Positions 1 through 11,257 of a stretch of 64,000 bases of DNA are shown in pieces. The notes beneath the pieces are model-generated. The model was not told the origin of the DNA and did no database searches. It worked only from the letters and a program-made list of their open reading frames with translations. The translations under genes were made by a program, and so were the position numbers. The DNA comes from Rhexocercosporidium sp. MPI-PUGE-AT-0058 (Eukaryota > Ascomycota > Leotiomycetes > Helotiales): NCBI GenBank assembly GCA_020746875.1, contig JAGTJL010000017.1, positions 1,612,001-1,676,000 on the forward strand. The letters are read 5' to 3'. Positions within the stretch are counted from its first letter, which is position 1. Every line of letters begins with the position of its first letter.

Positions 1-2
1 CA

Positions 3-596
3 CAACGGAGCACACGACCTGTCGTAGTCAATCGAGAGTCGATTCACTGGGAGCTAGGTGGCAGGTTGTTCGTACCCTTGGAAGCACAATGGCAGTTATT
101 GCAGGTCCGTTACAACACCAAGTCGTCAGCCAAATCGATTGAAGAGTTGCACGTCGTCACGTACGATCACCCTAAGGTCAACGATGGAGAACAAGTCGTC
201 GTACACTCCACCTTTCATCTCACCGCCGAAGTCAGACTACGACGTGGCTCTTGTTCCAAGGATGAGACCCGGACATATTGGAGAGATGGGAGTGAGATTG
301 TTCCTGCTGAGATCGGGGTCTTTCGACTCAAAGAGCCTGGGGTGGCTGACAAGCAGTGGTTAGTCCAAGACAAGGGCCACACCTTTATGCCGTACTACTT
401 CAGAGGAGATTCTCCAAATGAAGAATGGTCCGAAATGGGCAGATCTGCAAAGGAATTCGAAGAGAGACCATGGGTAATCTATGATGCCGAACAAAGAGCT
501 CTAACTGCGGCTGCTTTTGAAAGTAAAAGCTTCTCGACTTCGAACAGTGGTCACAGCCAAGAAAAGAGTCAAGGCACCAACAATGGAGGTGCTTGA
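3..596 (+). CDS. 3' part of an unrecognised gene, cut by the window edge
   Basis: An open frame runs from the first bases of the window to a TGA at 594-596, about 197 codons, with no in-frame ATG near its beginning, so the true start lies upstream of the window or in an upstream exon. The translation is moderately acidic and Glu/Ser/Thr-rich, with the stretches HLTAEVRLRRGSC and GVFRLKEPGVADKQW and a low-complexity Ser/Gly/Asn end. I recognise no domain. No intron is needed within the visible part. It may be a real C-terminal exon or a chance open frame; no neighbouring gene within 1 kb helps to decide. Confidence 0.35.
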   Translation, partial: QRSTRPVVVNRESIHWELGGRLFVPLEAQWQLLQVRYNTKSSAKSIEELHVVTYDHPKVNDGEQVVVHSTFHLTAEVRLRRGSCSKDETRTYWRDGSEIVPAEIGVFRLKEPGVADKQWLVQDKGHTFMPYYFRGDSPNEEWSEMGRSAKEFEERPWVIYDAEQRALTAAAFESKSFSTSNSGHSQEKSQGTNNGGA

Positions 597-1681
597 GTAC
601 TGTGGCTATCCTTCGACTTGAATGGGATTGAGGTTGCGAAATTGCTGAACGGACGGAAGTCAGCAATTTAGATAATCAAATGAAGGATCTGGATCTTGAT
701 CCAATTTCGGTTGTTCCCTTGACATGTGGACTTGTAATGACTTCGGGGAACACATCTGTGGCATTGCAGTTCGCAACCTTGACTTTGCCTGTACAGCACT
801 TGATCTTGTCTGTTCTGAAATCGTAGCAATACTAGTCGGCGAAGGTCGACTCCTGGAACTCTTCAACGCCTAAGAGTAAGTACCAAACAGGCCGCAGGCC
901 AACGTCTCTTCTGTAGCTCCTCGAAAATGGAGACCGGGTATCCATCAAGTAACTGGCGAATGCCTGCTCTGCTTTATTCAAACCCCTTGGATGCCACAGG
1001 AAGCGTGTTTTCTCAGACCTCTGTCCCCAGCGCATTCTCCGCCTGAAGCTCACTCCGTCTACCACCGGCACTTGATTTCAGTTCAAGACGGATACGCCCT
1101 CTTGGAACAAAGTCTTGATGCTTACCTAGCCCCTTCCAGAAAGCGAAATATTGATGCACACCTTGCAGTTCTGTAACCTTTTCAATTGCAACATAAGGAC
1201 CTGCACGATTTCGCTGGAGTATTAATCTTCACGAGCTTGGTTCTGGATGACTGTCTCGGTGATTGCAGGCTAGTCTACCACCATGTCTACCAACGACGCA
1301 GAGACGACGCGCGATCATTCTGATGATTGTCTGTCCACCTGCGAGCAGACTATCAAGGTTCCTGCAGGAGCCACAGGTCTTTGTGTCTCCTCGAGAACAG
1401 CCTGCTGAGATCTGAAGCGAGCGAGCTTGAGATCAACATGTCTCGAGAATTTGTATGAGAATGACTCCTTGACAGGACGCTTTGTTCTTCAATAGATATG
1501 ATATAAAAATTTATCATACGATCAATCAGCATCTTCATTGTGCTGAAATCGCAAGCTGCGAGGTGGAATCACAAATGGCTCCGAAGTAGAGTCCCAAGTT
1601 TTGCTACCTGCCACCTTCCCGGTGGTCAGATTAACCCATGGAGTCGGGAAGTTTCTTGCAGATTGCTTGCCTTGAGTGGGA
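597..1681. other. Intergenic stretch without a supported gene
   Basis: I see no convincing coding region. A 41-codon ATG frame at about 1281-1406 contains four cysteines but has no signal peptide or recognisable family and could be chance. Base composition is ordinary and not RIP-like. Confidence 0.4.
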
Positions 1682-1683
1682 TA

Positions 1684-1773
1684 ATCGTCAGTGCGCTGCC
1701 TGTAATTCTGCGTGCTCTCGCTTACAGTCAGGGAAAGCGAGTGTCACAGGAAAGCAAGTGTCACAGCTCAGAT
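1684..1773 (+). repeat. Left terminal inverted repeat of the 1.7-4.1 kb transposon
   Basis: It begins ATCGTCAGTGCGCTGCC directly after the TA target site and matches 4132-4043 in inverted orientation with a single mismatch that I can see. Near its inner end a 17-bp unit of the form GAAAGC(G/A)AGTGTCACAG occurs twice in tandem, a plausible subterminal transposase-binding arrangement (inference). Confidence 0.9.
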
Positions 1774-4042
1774 TCCCCCGCACCACCTAATTTGTATGGT
1801 AATTAGGAATCTACACCGTTAATTATTATTAAAATTATACAAAATTAGCATTACGAGTTATAGAGTCAATTGAGCCTGCATTAGACTCAATATCAGAGCT
1901 GTCTAGTGCCTTAGGTATATCTTCGAGCTCTGCGTCCGGCGCAGGGGAAGACTCCATTAAATTCTTATAATCAATGGCCTCTCTTACTATAGGCTCTGTA
2001 AAGAACACAATCTCGTCGCCCTCAACTCCATCGACAGCTAATTGAGCCTGAATTACGGCGTGATGGAATTCGGGATGGCCTTAAGGCGTGAGAGAAAGAG
2101 CCTCTATAACGTTCGGAGCTTTATCAGGCTCTCTCGCAGGAATTAAGACATCAGCCGGAGCGAACTCTCCACGCGCTTTATAGCCCTTTAATAGCTCCTT
2201 ATTTATTCGGTTGCTCTTCCTGGCTGCGACTCCTGCAACTCGGAAGCTTTCTTTTGACTTGTTAATTGCTTAAGTGAGGTTGCGTTGAGTTTTACGTAAA
2301 GCCTCCGTCTTTTCAGTCTCTTCTCGAATGCGAATTCTTTCTCGTAAGTCGTCGACGTTACCTGCGCCTCCACCTTTATATACACTCCGACGAGAAGTCT
2401 TCTTGCGCTTACTGTCTTCCTTAATCTTCTACTGTAAAGCCGCATGCTCGACCGTAGTCAGGTGAGCCTTTTGCAGCTCAACCGCAGTATTCTGCATCGT
2501 TCGAGAGAAGATATCACGAGAATTGTCTGAAAACTATATAAGGTCTCTGCTAATAAACGAGTTAATAGTAGATGTCGTACTCCATAGTTCATAAGGCCTT
2601 AACGGAGGTAATAGAGGTAAGTCTAACTCGTCCTTAGTAACTTCTATATCTGTAATACTACGCTTCTTTTTGCCGTAAGACCACATCTTCTTTAAGCCGG
2701 CTTAGACATTAAAAGACCATATTCTTGACGTAGTAAAAGCGTTAACAATTGTATATTATTGCATAGCTTTCTGACGAATTCCCGTAAGATCACGGAAAAA
2801 GGAAGTAATAGTATACTCGAAATCGAGAGATCTTAAGGCAGCGGCAATAGCCATTAAATAGTAATGCTTCTATAGCTGAAAGATGCCGATATCAAGAGGT
2901 TATAGAATATGCGTGAGGTAACTAAGGAAATAGAATAAGAAGATATGGTTCTCTATACACTTAAGTTGAAACGGAAGCCAGTGGTAAGACTCATGGCTAT
3001 CCAAGAGTAGCATTTTCTATAGTTTAAATAGTCTAGTATAAGAATACTTGATTAAATGGTCGGCATATCTTATGATTATGTCGTTATTAATATATCCGGA
3101 TAGTGGTATGTTTAATGTCTCGTTTCCCACAAGATTTAAGGATATTCAATTCTCTATTATCTTCTCTCCTGGAGTGATAATAAATGGAGGAAGAGTATTC
3201 TTTCCATCTCCCCGAATTGTCTCGATTATGGTAAGGGATTTGCGATTCTCTGGTAAGGCCGTATAAAGCTCCTTAACAGCTGTCGGAACGATAACTGACT
3301 CTCTAGTAAGGCAGCTAACTCGCACTCCAGATTCGTCCATATTCAATAATTTCTTGCCTCTATCGATCTTATATTTCTTCATTGCCTCGTCCAACTCAGC
3401 GAACCACTTCTTGACGTCTTCTTCCGTATGAGATTCGAGTCTGGCATGCTCAATTAGCTTAGTCTTAATTATATAGAGGTTCGGATTATTCTTTAGCCAA
3501 TTAGTAAACCAGCGTTTAGATGGAGGAGCGAGAGAAGGAGATGCAGCCTACAGACGTTAATAGCTAATCTAATACAAATTATATATAAAACTACCTTTCG
3601 CAGATACTCAATAGCTGCTCTAACCATCTCATGAGTTGCACCCAAGCCAGCTTCCCATTACTCGTAACAGTACTGTCGAATGGCCTCATTTTACGCCGCT
3701 GTCAAGATAATATTATTGCCGCCATGGCAATAAAAGCCTCCAGAGGTATTCCGAGTCTTGTGCTTCAACCTATGTATCGATTGGCGTAATGTATCTTCCT
3801 TTACATAGAAAATGCGTGCTGCGTTCTTTAGTGACTCTTCAGGGTTATCTAGAGCCCAATCTCTTGCCTCCTGAAAGGCTCGATCATATACGGACTTCGT
3901 AATATAAATAGAATAGAAGTTACTCGATGGCTCCATAATGTCCAGGAAAAATCAATGAGTAGAGTGGATATAATCGCGTTACAAAGCGTCACAGTCGCGA
4001 TCAAAAGTACGCGTTTTTTAGTAGGGAATCACGATTATCGCT

Positions 4043-4132
4043 ATCTGAGCTATGACACTTGCTTTCCTGTGACACTCGCTTTCCCTGACTGTAAGCGAGA
4101 GCACGCAGAATTACAGGCAGCGCACTGACGAT
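4043..4132 (-). repeat. Right terminal inverted repeat of the 1.7-4.1 kb transposon
   Basis: This is the inverted partner of 1684-1773, ending at the TA of 4133-4134. The duplicated 17-bp unit is present here as well. The one difference is C/T within the GTCACAG/GTCATAG stretch. Confidence 0.9.
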
Positions 4133-4644
4133 TAACTGTTCACGAATGAGGGGTATTTACATTTTCCCCACCCCACCATTGGCCCGCTTAAACCCACGGA
4201 TCTCGGTTCCCTCAGGGGGAGGGTAAAAGGATAAAACCTCCGCTGAAATATTCTTCCGACTTGAGATGCAAATGCTAGGTACGAGGCTCTTCCACGAGTT
4301 ACCTCTTGTCCATCGTCCGATCTTTGTTCTCCGTCGGTCTTGGTCATGGACTAGAATGTGATTATCTATGCAACGGGCCGATCATTCCTAGGTCCTGCGG
4401 CCTTAGCGGGGATTCCCCAGTCTAAAAGACCTGCTTGATGTGAGCTCCTCAACTCTAAGTGATGAACGACAGGGATTTCAACAGCAGATTATCACTTTAA
4501 GGATCATTTCGCAGGCCAAATATGCGAAATGACCAAGGCCATGCAGCTGGGTAGAGGGGCTCCTTGTGATGTTCGGTAAGATATAACGACCAGAGCTGCC
4601 GGGTTTGAAGCAGGAAGCAAACTCTTGACCGTTCCCCTTTCACC
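4133..4644. other. Upstream region of the GH3 gene
   Basis: No coding region is supported. A TATA-like GATATAA lies at about 4579-4585, some 60 bp before the GH3 start codon, and could be its core promoter. The left part is simply DNA that flanked the transposon insertion. Confidence 0.35.
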
Positions 4645-7132
4645 ATGAAGTTTCTCGCAGCAGGATGTCTCGTTCTTTCGGTAGCCACTGCCGCAGACGT
4701 TAAGCCACTGTACAAAGACCCGAAAGCCAGTGTCGATGACAGAGTTGCCGATTTGCTGTCTCGCATGACGATCGAAGAAAAAACAGCACAGCTAATCCAA
4801 GGCGACATCTCGAATTGGATCAACACCACGACCAATGCATTCAATGCTTCTGGTCTCGCCTGGAACATGGCCACTCGGGCTGGTCAGTTCTACGTGGGAT
4901 ACCCAGTACCTCAACAATGGATCGCCGAAGGTGTGAAGAAAGCCCAAGACTATCTGATTCACAACACTACCCTTGGTATACCGGCATTGGTACAGAGTGA
5001 AGGCATTCATGGCTTTCTCATTGGGAATGCAACAATTTTCAATTCACCCATCGCGCAGGGATGCTCTTGGAATCCTAAATTGATTGAGAAGATGGGCGCT
5101 GCTATCGCCCAGGAAGCTCTTGCACTTGGAGTCAATCAGCTCTTTGCACCTTTGGGAGATCTTGCTAGAGAGTTAAGATATGGAAGAGTCGAAGAGACTT
5201 TCAGTGAAGATGGATTTCTCTCTGGTGAGATGGGATACTCGTATATTGTTGGTAAGTGGCCCGAAAGAGGCGTGGGATCTGAACTTACACTAGACAGGTA
5301 TGCAGAGCGGGAACGTCAGTGCAATGGTAAAACATTTCGCCGCATTTGGAAATCCAGAGCAAGGCCTGAATGTCGGTCCCACTCATGGTGGCGAAAGAGA
5401 GCTTCGAACAACCTACCTGCCATCGTATAAGCGCCAGATCATCGATGCAGGTGTCTACGCAATCATGTCCTCGTACTCGGACTACGACGGTGTGGCTCTT
5501 GTTGCAAATCATCATGTTTTGACAGACATCTTGAGGGACGAGTGGGGCTACAAGTACTGGGTTACGAGTGATGCTGGCGGAACAGATCGTTTGTGCAATG
5601 CATTCAAGATGTGCAGGGGGAAACCCATTGACAAGGAAGCTGTCACTCTCTACGCTCTGCCGGCTGGAAATGACGTTGAGATGGGAGGTGGATCGTACAA
5701 CTTCGCTACCATCCCAAAATTGGTCAAGGACGGGAAATTGAGTATCGATGTTGTTAACACGGCAGTTTCCCGGCTATTGAGAGCTAAGTTCGCCATGGGT
5801 TTGTTCGAAAATCCGTATCTTGCAGTTCCAGCGAACCAGGCCGCTTCAAAAATCCACACGAAGGAGAACGTCGCTCTTGCGAGAGAGCTTGATGCCGAAT
5901 CAATCGTCCTTCTGGAGAACCACAACAATGTTCTTCCACTGTCGAAGAAGGCGAAAGTGGCAGTGATTGGACCGATGGCTCATGGATACATGAATGTGAG
6001 TTTATGGCGGTTCTAGCAGGGCTTTGCTGACTCTCCAGTACGGAGATTATGTTGTGAATGGCAGCCAATATCGGGGGGTAACACCATTGGACGGAATAAA
6101 AGCAGCTAGCAAAGGAGGTAAGTCTCTGTTCTGGCGCACTTTCAATGCACTAACAGGGCAGTCGTCACATATGCAAAGGGATGCGAAAGATGGTCAAACG
6201 ACCAGTCCGGGTTCGCTGAAGCCATCAAAACTGCTTCTGCTGCAGATGTGGCTGTGGTTGTTGTTGGAACCTGGTCGGCAAGTACCCCTCCCCCGTGTGA
6301 TTCATCAAACTAATGTTTGTAGCGTGATCAACTACAGCTCTGGCAAGGATTGAATGCTACGACTGGTGAGCATATCGATGTTGCCTCACTGAATCTCGTC
6401 GGTGCAATGCCACATCTTGTCAAAGCCATCATCGACACTGGCAAACCCACCGTCGTCGTCTTCTCATCCGGAAAACCAATCACAGAATCTTGGATCTCAA
6501 CTGATGCTTCGGCATTGGTTCAACAATTTTATCCATCAGAGGAGGGTGGCAATGCACTTGCGGATGTGCTTTTTGGATCCGTCAACCCCAGTGGGAAATT
6601 ATCTGTCGGATTTCCCTATGATGTTGGCACACTACCAATCTACTACGACTACTTGAATAGTGGTCGAGGTACTTCCGCTGGACGAGAGTATCCGAATGGG
6701 ACTTTGGAATTTGGTTCTGCATACGTTTTGAACTCTCCGATGCCTCTCTATGAGTTCGGCTATGGCAAATCTTACTCCACCTTTGTCTACTCGGACTTCA
6801 AGTTGTCGAAAACGAATGCCACAGCTACGGATTCAATCACCGCAACAGTGAAGATCACAAACAATTCGACCAGAGATGGGATGGAAGTTGTGCAGCTGTA
6901 TGTGAAGGACTTGATGACATCGGTTGTTGTACCGAACATCCAGCTGAAGGGTTTCTCGAAAGTGATGATCAAAGCTGGGAAGTCTGTGACCGTGAAGATC
7001 CCTGTGGATGTTAAGAACTTGGGTCTGTGGGATATCAGGATGAAATACGTCGTGGAGCCAGGAGACTTTTTGATCTTGGTTGGGAGTTCGAGTGCAGATT
7101 TAAGGGCTAATGCTACCTTGACTGTGAGTTGA
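4645..7132 (+). CDS. Secreted glycoside hydrolase family 3 (beta-glucosidase/beta-xylosidase type)
   Basis: Five exons (4645-5251, 5298-5995, 6039-6117, 6162-6277, 6323-7132) give 769 aa. Residues 1-17 are a signal peptide (MKFLAAGCLVLSVATAA). The GH3 N-terminal barrel follows, with SEGIHGF near 115, SGNVSAMVKHFAAFG around 206, and the signature WVTSDAGGTDR in which Asp294 is the expected nucleophile. The GH3 C-terminal domain begins near 365 (ESIVLLENHNNVLPL) and includes VVVVGTWSRDQ and FYPSEEGGNALADVLFG. A fibronectin-III-like domain closes the protein (DGMEVVQLYVKD to the end). Length and order match secreted fungal GH3 enzymes, which release terminal glucose or xylose from plant-wall or beta-glucan oligosaccharides; the exact substrate cannot be read. 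Three introns are GT-AG; the fourth (6278-6322) starts with GC and is needed to keep the frame. The gene looks intact. Confidence 0.93.
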
Positions 7133-8891
7133 GAGAGTTGTGTGTACGGTAAAACTTCCAGAGGAGTTGCATTGATTTGTGGAGAATTTGCTTGGTTCGG
7201 CTTCAGGGACAAGAGAATTGCTTCTGGCAATCCCGTCCACTGTTCCTACCCCTCATTCGGAATCAATCATAAAGACTGCCAATTCCATTGTTACATTAGA
7301 GGCTCCAACCTCTCCCCTTTTGTAATCTACAGTCCAATGGTATCCGTCCCTATTAGTAGCATATTATCTATTTTTGTCTGGGCATCCTTCTCAGCATTCT
7401 TCTCGCAGCACTCTCCCTGAGAAAGGCGCCTGGAAAACTGGTATCGATACGAAGGCAGAGATATCAAGAATCACATCGCAAGCTCAGACATTCGTTCCAT
7501 CTTTCTTGTGTTCCTAAAATAAGGATCTACGCTCTATGCTCACCGCTGAATGGTGACATCCAGGTATATTCGCGTAAGCTCGAGGAATCCGCCTTTGGAC
7601 AGGGAGCTAGCTCACACGACTCGAAGCCGCCTGGATATTCTAACCACAATGCTCAACTTTAGGCTTCGGAATTTCCGCAGAGAGCGCACCAATAGCCGGC
7701 ATTCATTCAAGCTGCTGGATTCGGAAGGTAAATCATCTTCAGTACCTCAATAGCAAAGGTCATCGCAACTGAACTTGGTATGGAATCTTCTGCCGTGGCT
7801 AATATTCGATTGTTCATCCAGAGAGTAGTGGGTGGAACTAGGGGTCAAGAGGGCAAAGGATGTACTTGTGAATGCTAGGTTCGGTCGAACTGCTGTCGAG
7901 GAAAGAGAGGGCCTTGCGATATGACGTTGTGATGCCAGAACATAATAAGATTTGTAGTTACATGAAAGATTTCGCACACAAATCATGGAAGGTGAGAGAG
8001 ATGACGGCGAAAGTATTGGGCAATTGGCAGATTAGATAAACGAGGGACTTCAAGCGGAGACTCCGTTTGATTTCATATATACAAAGCCTCGTGTCCATCT
8101 GGCGTATTAAAGTTTGATGACCAGCGAAAGAATCCCGACAAATCCTTGAGATATAGACTTGGTGACGAAATGCTTGAAAAGTTTGAATATCGAATATTTT
8201 TCTGCCTTTTCTAGGCGCTCAAAGAAGACTGAACATTATAAATACGTAGAAACTTAAGACTCTCGAGGGAAGAGTTCCCTTTTCTAGATATTGGTAAACA
8301 CTGGTACAGTCAAACGTAAAATTACAAAGACACAGTAGAAGAGTGAGGCCAAACTCGAGACCAAAGTCAAAAAGAAGGCAGGGAAGAAGCCAAGGGCAGT
8401 GGTTTCCAGTGGAGTAGTCATCTGTGTGGATTAAGACCCTCGGGAGAGACTTGCCAAAAGCCTGCGAAAAGAGTCGATGGCCTACCTGCTTTCTTCTATA
8501 TACATATGAAGAGCCAAGGTTGATGGCATATCACAAGAATTGTCAAATGTTTCAGGGCGTGTAGTAGAAATTCAGTCTCAATTTACTATCCAATATATTA
8601 TCTCCACTTTCCGTGACCATGAACCCAGCTCTGAACAAGCAACAATGAATAGTGAACGAAGCCCAAAGCATCCACTCAAAGCGAAGATTTCAGCAGTTAG
8701 CTTTACAGACGGAGGAAATCGCCACATGAGTTGGTGAGGACTAGAAGGTTACATGTGCTATGGGAAAAGGAGATATTCAGCTGTTTACCAGCTTTATCCG
8801 TATCCTCTCATCGCGGAGACCGCGACACTGTGTGAAAGCGATTTACGACTGCTTTCGGTAGCTCGGTGTATGTACCACCGACGAGAATCTG
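7133..8891. other. Intergenic stretch between the GH3 and esterase genes
   Basis: I see no supported gene. The small open frames present lack ATG-plus-family evidence. A short hairpin-like sequence (GAGGGAAGAGTTCCCTTTTC) is near 8266. Composition is ordinary. Confidence 0.4.
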
Positions 8892-8898
8892 TATATAA
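8892..8898 (+). promoter_or_regulatory. TATA box of the alpha/beta-hydrolase gene
   Basis: TATATAA lies 41 bp upstream of the start codon at 8939, with a pyrimidine-rich stretch (CCAGCCCCCTCATCTCTTC) between them, a common fungal core-promoter layout. Confidence 0.55.
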
Positions 8899-8938
8899 TG
8901 TCCAGCCCCCTCATCTCTTCACATAAGGAACCGATAAA

Positions 8939-9799
8939 ATGAAGTCTGCGTTACCGTTTGGAGCGGATCTCGCTTTGCCCCTCTGGGATGTCGAGCCATC
9001 CGAAGGCGCTTTCACTCTCCAGGAGCAAAAAGAACCAACAAACACGAACGGCGTAATCAAAGAAGTCTCACGTCCATGGCTGTTCGGTTACAAAGCACCC
9101 AAACCAAACGGCCGAGCAATCTTGATCTTAGGAGGGGGTGGCTATATCGAGCTTATGGTTGGAAGGGAAGGCGTAGCTGTTGCACACTGGCTCACAACTC
9201 TCGGATTCAACGCATTTGTCCTCGTCCATCGCTTCCCGACAGCAAAAACGGGCGCTCAAGCTCCAGTGGATGATGCTCGTCGCTCGCTCTGGTTGATCGA
9301 AGACACTGGACTCTCAGTAAAGGGTTTGGGGATTTGTGGATTATCGTCTGGTGGTCATTTGGCTGCTGCGCTTTTGGCGGAATACCCCGCTTCTTGGAAA
9401 TATCCCAACCTCACGGAAATCACCCCTAAACCGACATTTGCAATTATCGGATACGGACCAATTTCTACAAATGCGGTTGGTCGCACTATTATTCCAGACA
9501 AGGCACCTCTCGCGCCGCCGGAAAAGCAAGAACTATACAACATCGTTCAGCCGGATGTACAGCTCGTGTCTCCAGTTCCTCCAACATTCATTGTGTATTC
9601 TGGGAATGATCCAATTGTCCCTGTTGTCAACGCGTATCGACTGAACGAGGCTATCACGAAAGCTGGAGGAATAGTGGAGTTGCATGTTTTTGCTGATGCA
9701 CCACATGGATTTGGGATTGATACTCCGGATTTGCCAGTTTCGAAATGGCCACTGATGTGTGAGGCGTGGTTGGAGCAGAACGGTCTGTTGGAGTCATAA
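8939..9799 (+). CDS. Alpha/beta-hydrolase (esterase/lipase, BD-FAE-like)
   Basis: This is a single exon of 286 aa. The oxyanion-hole glycine run is ILILGGGG at 61-68. The nucleophile elbow is GLSSG at 134-138 with Ser136. The probable acid is Asp224 in SGNDPIVPV, and the base is His256 in DAPHGFG; spacing and order are those of the alpha/beta-hydrolase fold-3/acetylxylan-type carboxylesterases. There is no signal peptide (MKSALPFGADLAL), so it is probably intracellular and deacylates small esters or sugars; the natural substrate is not evident. The start is supported by the TATA box 41 bp upstream and by full domain coverage. A short minus-strand frame overlaps the stop codon by a few bases. 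The gene appears intact. Confidence 0.9.
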   Translation: MKSALPFGADLALPLWDVEPSEGAFTLQEQKEPTNTNGVIKEVSRPWLFGYKAPKPNGRAILILGGGGYIELMVGREGVAVAHWLTTLGFNAFVLVHRFPTAKTGAQAPVDDARRSLWLIEDTGLSVKGLGICGLSSGGHLAAALLAEYPASWKYPNLTEITPKPTFAIIGYGPISTNAVGRTIIPDKAPLAPPEKQELYNIVQPDVQLVSPVPPTFIVYSGNDPIVPVVNAYRLNEAITKAGGIVELHVFADAPHGFGIDTPDLPVSKWPLMCEAWLEQNGLLES

Positions 9800-10033
9800 A
9801 TATAGCAACTCACTATGGTTTTGTAACCTTCCGAGGTAATATGTGTTGGCCTTCATGTCTCTCCCACCATGCAGGACCACAGTACTTGGGTATTTAATGT
9901 CGGGATGTGGAGGATCGACTTCCACATATCTCTTTGCGCCGAAAGAGTGCAAGCCATGAAGTCTTCTAAGCAATCTCTTGATATATGAAGTAGCTTTACT
10001 CTGGGCACTCGAAACCTGAATGCCCTTGTCCAT
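9794..10033 (-). CDS. Short unrecognised ORF overlapping the esterase 3' end
   Basis: An ATG-initiated 79-codon frame on the minus strand is basic in its first half (SYIKRLLRRLHGLHSFGAKR) and contains VVLHGGRDMKANTYYLGRL. No family is recognised and there is no signal peptide. Its end overlaps the end of the hydrolase gene. It could be a remnant of a longer gene's C terminus or chance. Confidence 0.2.
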   Translation of the reverse strand: MDKGIQVSSAQSKATSYIKRLLRRLHGLHSFGAKRYVEVDPPHPDIKYPSTVVLHGGRDMKANTYYLGRLQNHSELLYL

Positions 10034-10223
10034 AGATAATTGAATACTAGTGCCAAAGCTCAAGCTTGGCTATCTCTGCTCCTGTTATGCAAAGCTGGAC
10101 ACTTACGAGGGTTAGTACTTCCTGTACACTCATAAATATTAGGACAGCTTCTTTGTGTGTGGTACTGACGCAGGTCTTTGACTAACTTATATTGATGTTT
10201 TAAGTCTCACTCAGGGGTGCTGC

Positions 10224-10247
10224 GGGGGCTCGTACAGTAGAGCCCCC
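10224..10247. repeat. Perfect GC-rich hairpin
   Basis: GGGGGCTC and GAGCCCCC form an 8-bp perfect stem around an 8-nt loop. It sits beside the inverted repeat described at 10256-10415 and may belong to the same small element. Confidence 0.6.
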
Positions 10248-10255
10248 AATCTAAT

Positions 10256-10415
10256 TACCCCTTTAACTGCGGTATCTACGTCTGCTTCAGGGTACTACAG
10301 CGTGCAGGGCTTCTCTTAGTGGCGGATCTAACTGCATGTAGGGCACGGCCGTCTGGCTTACAGGCTTTCTTACAGCGTCTTTAGCCACATGGACAGAAAA
10401 GCAGTTAAAGGGGTA
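10256..10415. repeat. 15-bp inverted repeat enclosing about 130 bp
   Basis: TACCCCTTTAACTGC at 10256-10270 recurs exactly in inverted orientation at 10401-10415. The enclosed segment is GC-richer than its flanks and noncoding. It may be a small non-autonomous element or a relic, but no target duplication was found. Confidence 0.5.
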
Positions 10416-10625
10416 GGCTGTCAGCAGATTAGGCTAATCACGGCCAGGGCGTAATTGTGCTGTGCCTCTCGTGTTTCAATCGCCGTTGCCTGGTGAAAAC
10501 TCTATATCTTACACAACAACGTTCTAGCTTGATTTTTCTTTCCAGACATAAAGAGGAACATCACAGGGAGGAAAATCGCGATTTGCCAGGTTACCAAAAC
10601 GGCTGAAATTCATCAACCTAAAAAC

Positions 10626-11257
10626 ATGACGGCCAATCAATGCCGAAGGCCAAATCTGCCATCCCCCGAGATGTAGGTGGCTAACGTTATTAGCGTCACA
10701 AAACTTTGCTAACTCTATCCCATAGACCCCAATCTTTCTCTCTATGTTCTTACCGGTCGGACGCAGATCTTAGGGATAATACGCTGTTCAATGTTATCAC
10801 ACAATGCTGTCCGACTCCAACAAAATTGTTGCCCTATCAGTGTTGGAATTACTGCGCGGTCGAGGAATCGGAGTTCTCTACGTGGCTTGGCTGCATTCAA
10901 GAAATCAGAGACTCCACGTGGGGAGCAGCTTGTCAAAGGGCCGACCATTCAATAGTCTCCACTATAACGGGACCATCTTTATCATCATCCACTCAATCAG
11001 CGTCCACAACTCCAACGACATACACCACTCCGCCGACATCCGAGCCTTCGTTGACACCTAGGACTAGCGAGGTGGTAGGCACAAATGCTACTACCACATG
11101 GCTGTCGCAGACTGGTGGCAGTAATGGGAGTAATAGTACCGGTGGATTGGCTTCCCCAACCTATGTCGCCGTACAGGCCGGATCACCAAAGGCTTTGCTG
11201 CGGTCCATGGGTAGTATGATGTGTGCCTTCCTAGTACTTTCAACTCTGGCTTTATAG
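10626..11257 (+). CDS. Cys-containing, Ser/Thr-rich protein with a GPI-like C-terminal signal
   Basis: The model has exons 10626-10672 and 10726-11257 (192 aa), joined by an intron starting GTAGGT with a CTAAC branch-type motif and ending CCATAG. The N-terminal third holds conserved-looking cysteines (CRRP, LCSY, TQCC, QCWNYC, GCI, AACQ). A Ser/Thr/Pro-rich linker follows, then a Gly/Ser-rich segment and a hydrophobic tail (SMMCAFLVLSTLAL), as in GPI-anchored wall or plasma-membrane proteins. The visible start gives no signal peptide, so a further 5' exon encoding one probably lies upstream and has not been identified. The architecture suggests a cell-surface protein; its function is unknown. 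The second exon is the secure part. Confidence 0.55.

Larger units (their letters stand above)
1684..4132 (-). mobile_element. RIP-degraded pogo/Fot1-type (Tc1/mariner superfamily) DNA transposon
   Basis: This 2.45-kb element is bounded by 90-bp inverted repeats and flanked by TA on both sides (1682-1683 and 4133-4134), the target duplication of the Tc1/mariner superfamily. The transposase remnant is on the minus strand. An N-terminal HTH-type region lies at about 3936-3691 (NAARIFYVKEDTLRQSIHRL). The catalytic core starts at about 3394, with NMDESGVRV carrying the first Asp and ENRKSLTIIETI after it. LLLLDSHESY with the second Asp is near 3005, followed by ILQPLDIGIFQ with the third Asp. The basic C-terminal tail continues to about 2150. 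Frames are broken by stops and shifts, and the interior is AT-rich with transition-type changes, as RIP produces. It is a dead, near full-length copy lying about 510 bp upstream of the GH3 gene. Confidence 0.9.

Noticed and set aside
58..363. Second open frame with ATG overlapping the first ORF
   Set aside because: It lies in a different frame from the longer open frame that extends off the window edge, is Arg/Ser-rich without domain character, and looks like a shadow.
4645..7132. Biosynthetic gene cluster around the GH3 and esterase genes
   Set aside because: No backbone synthase, transporter or cluster regulator is present; the genes are separate and separately spaced.
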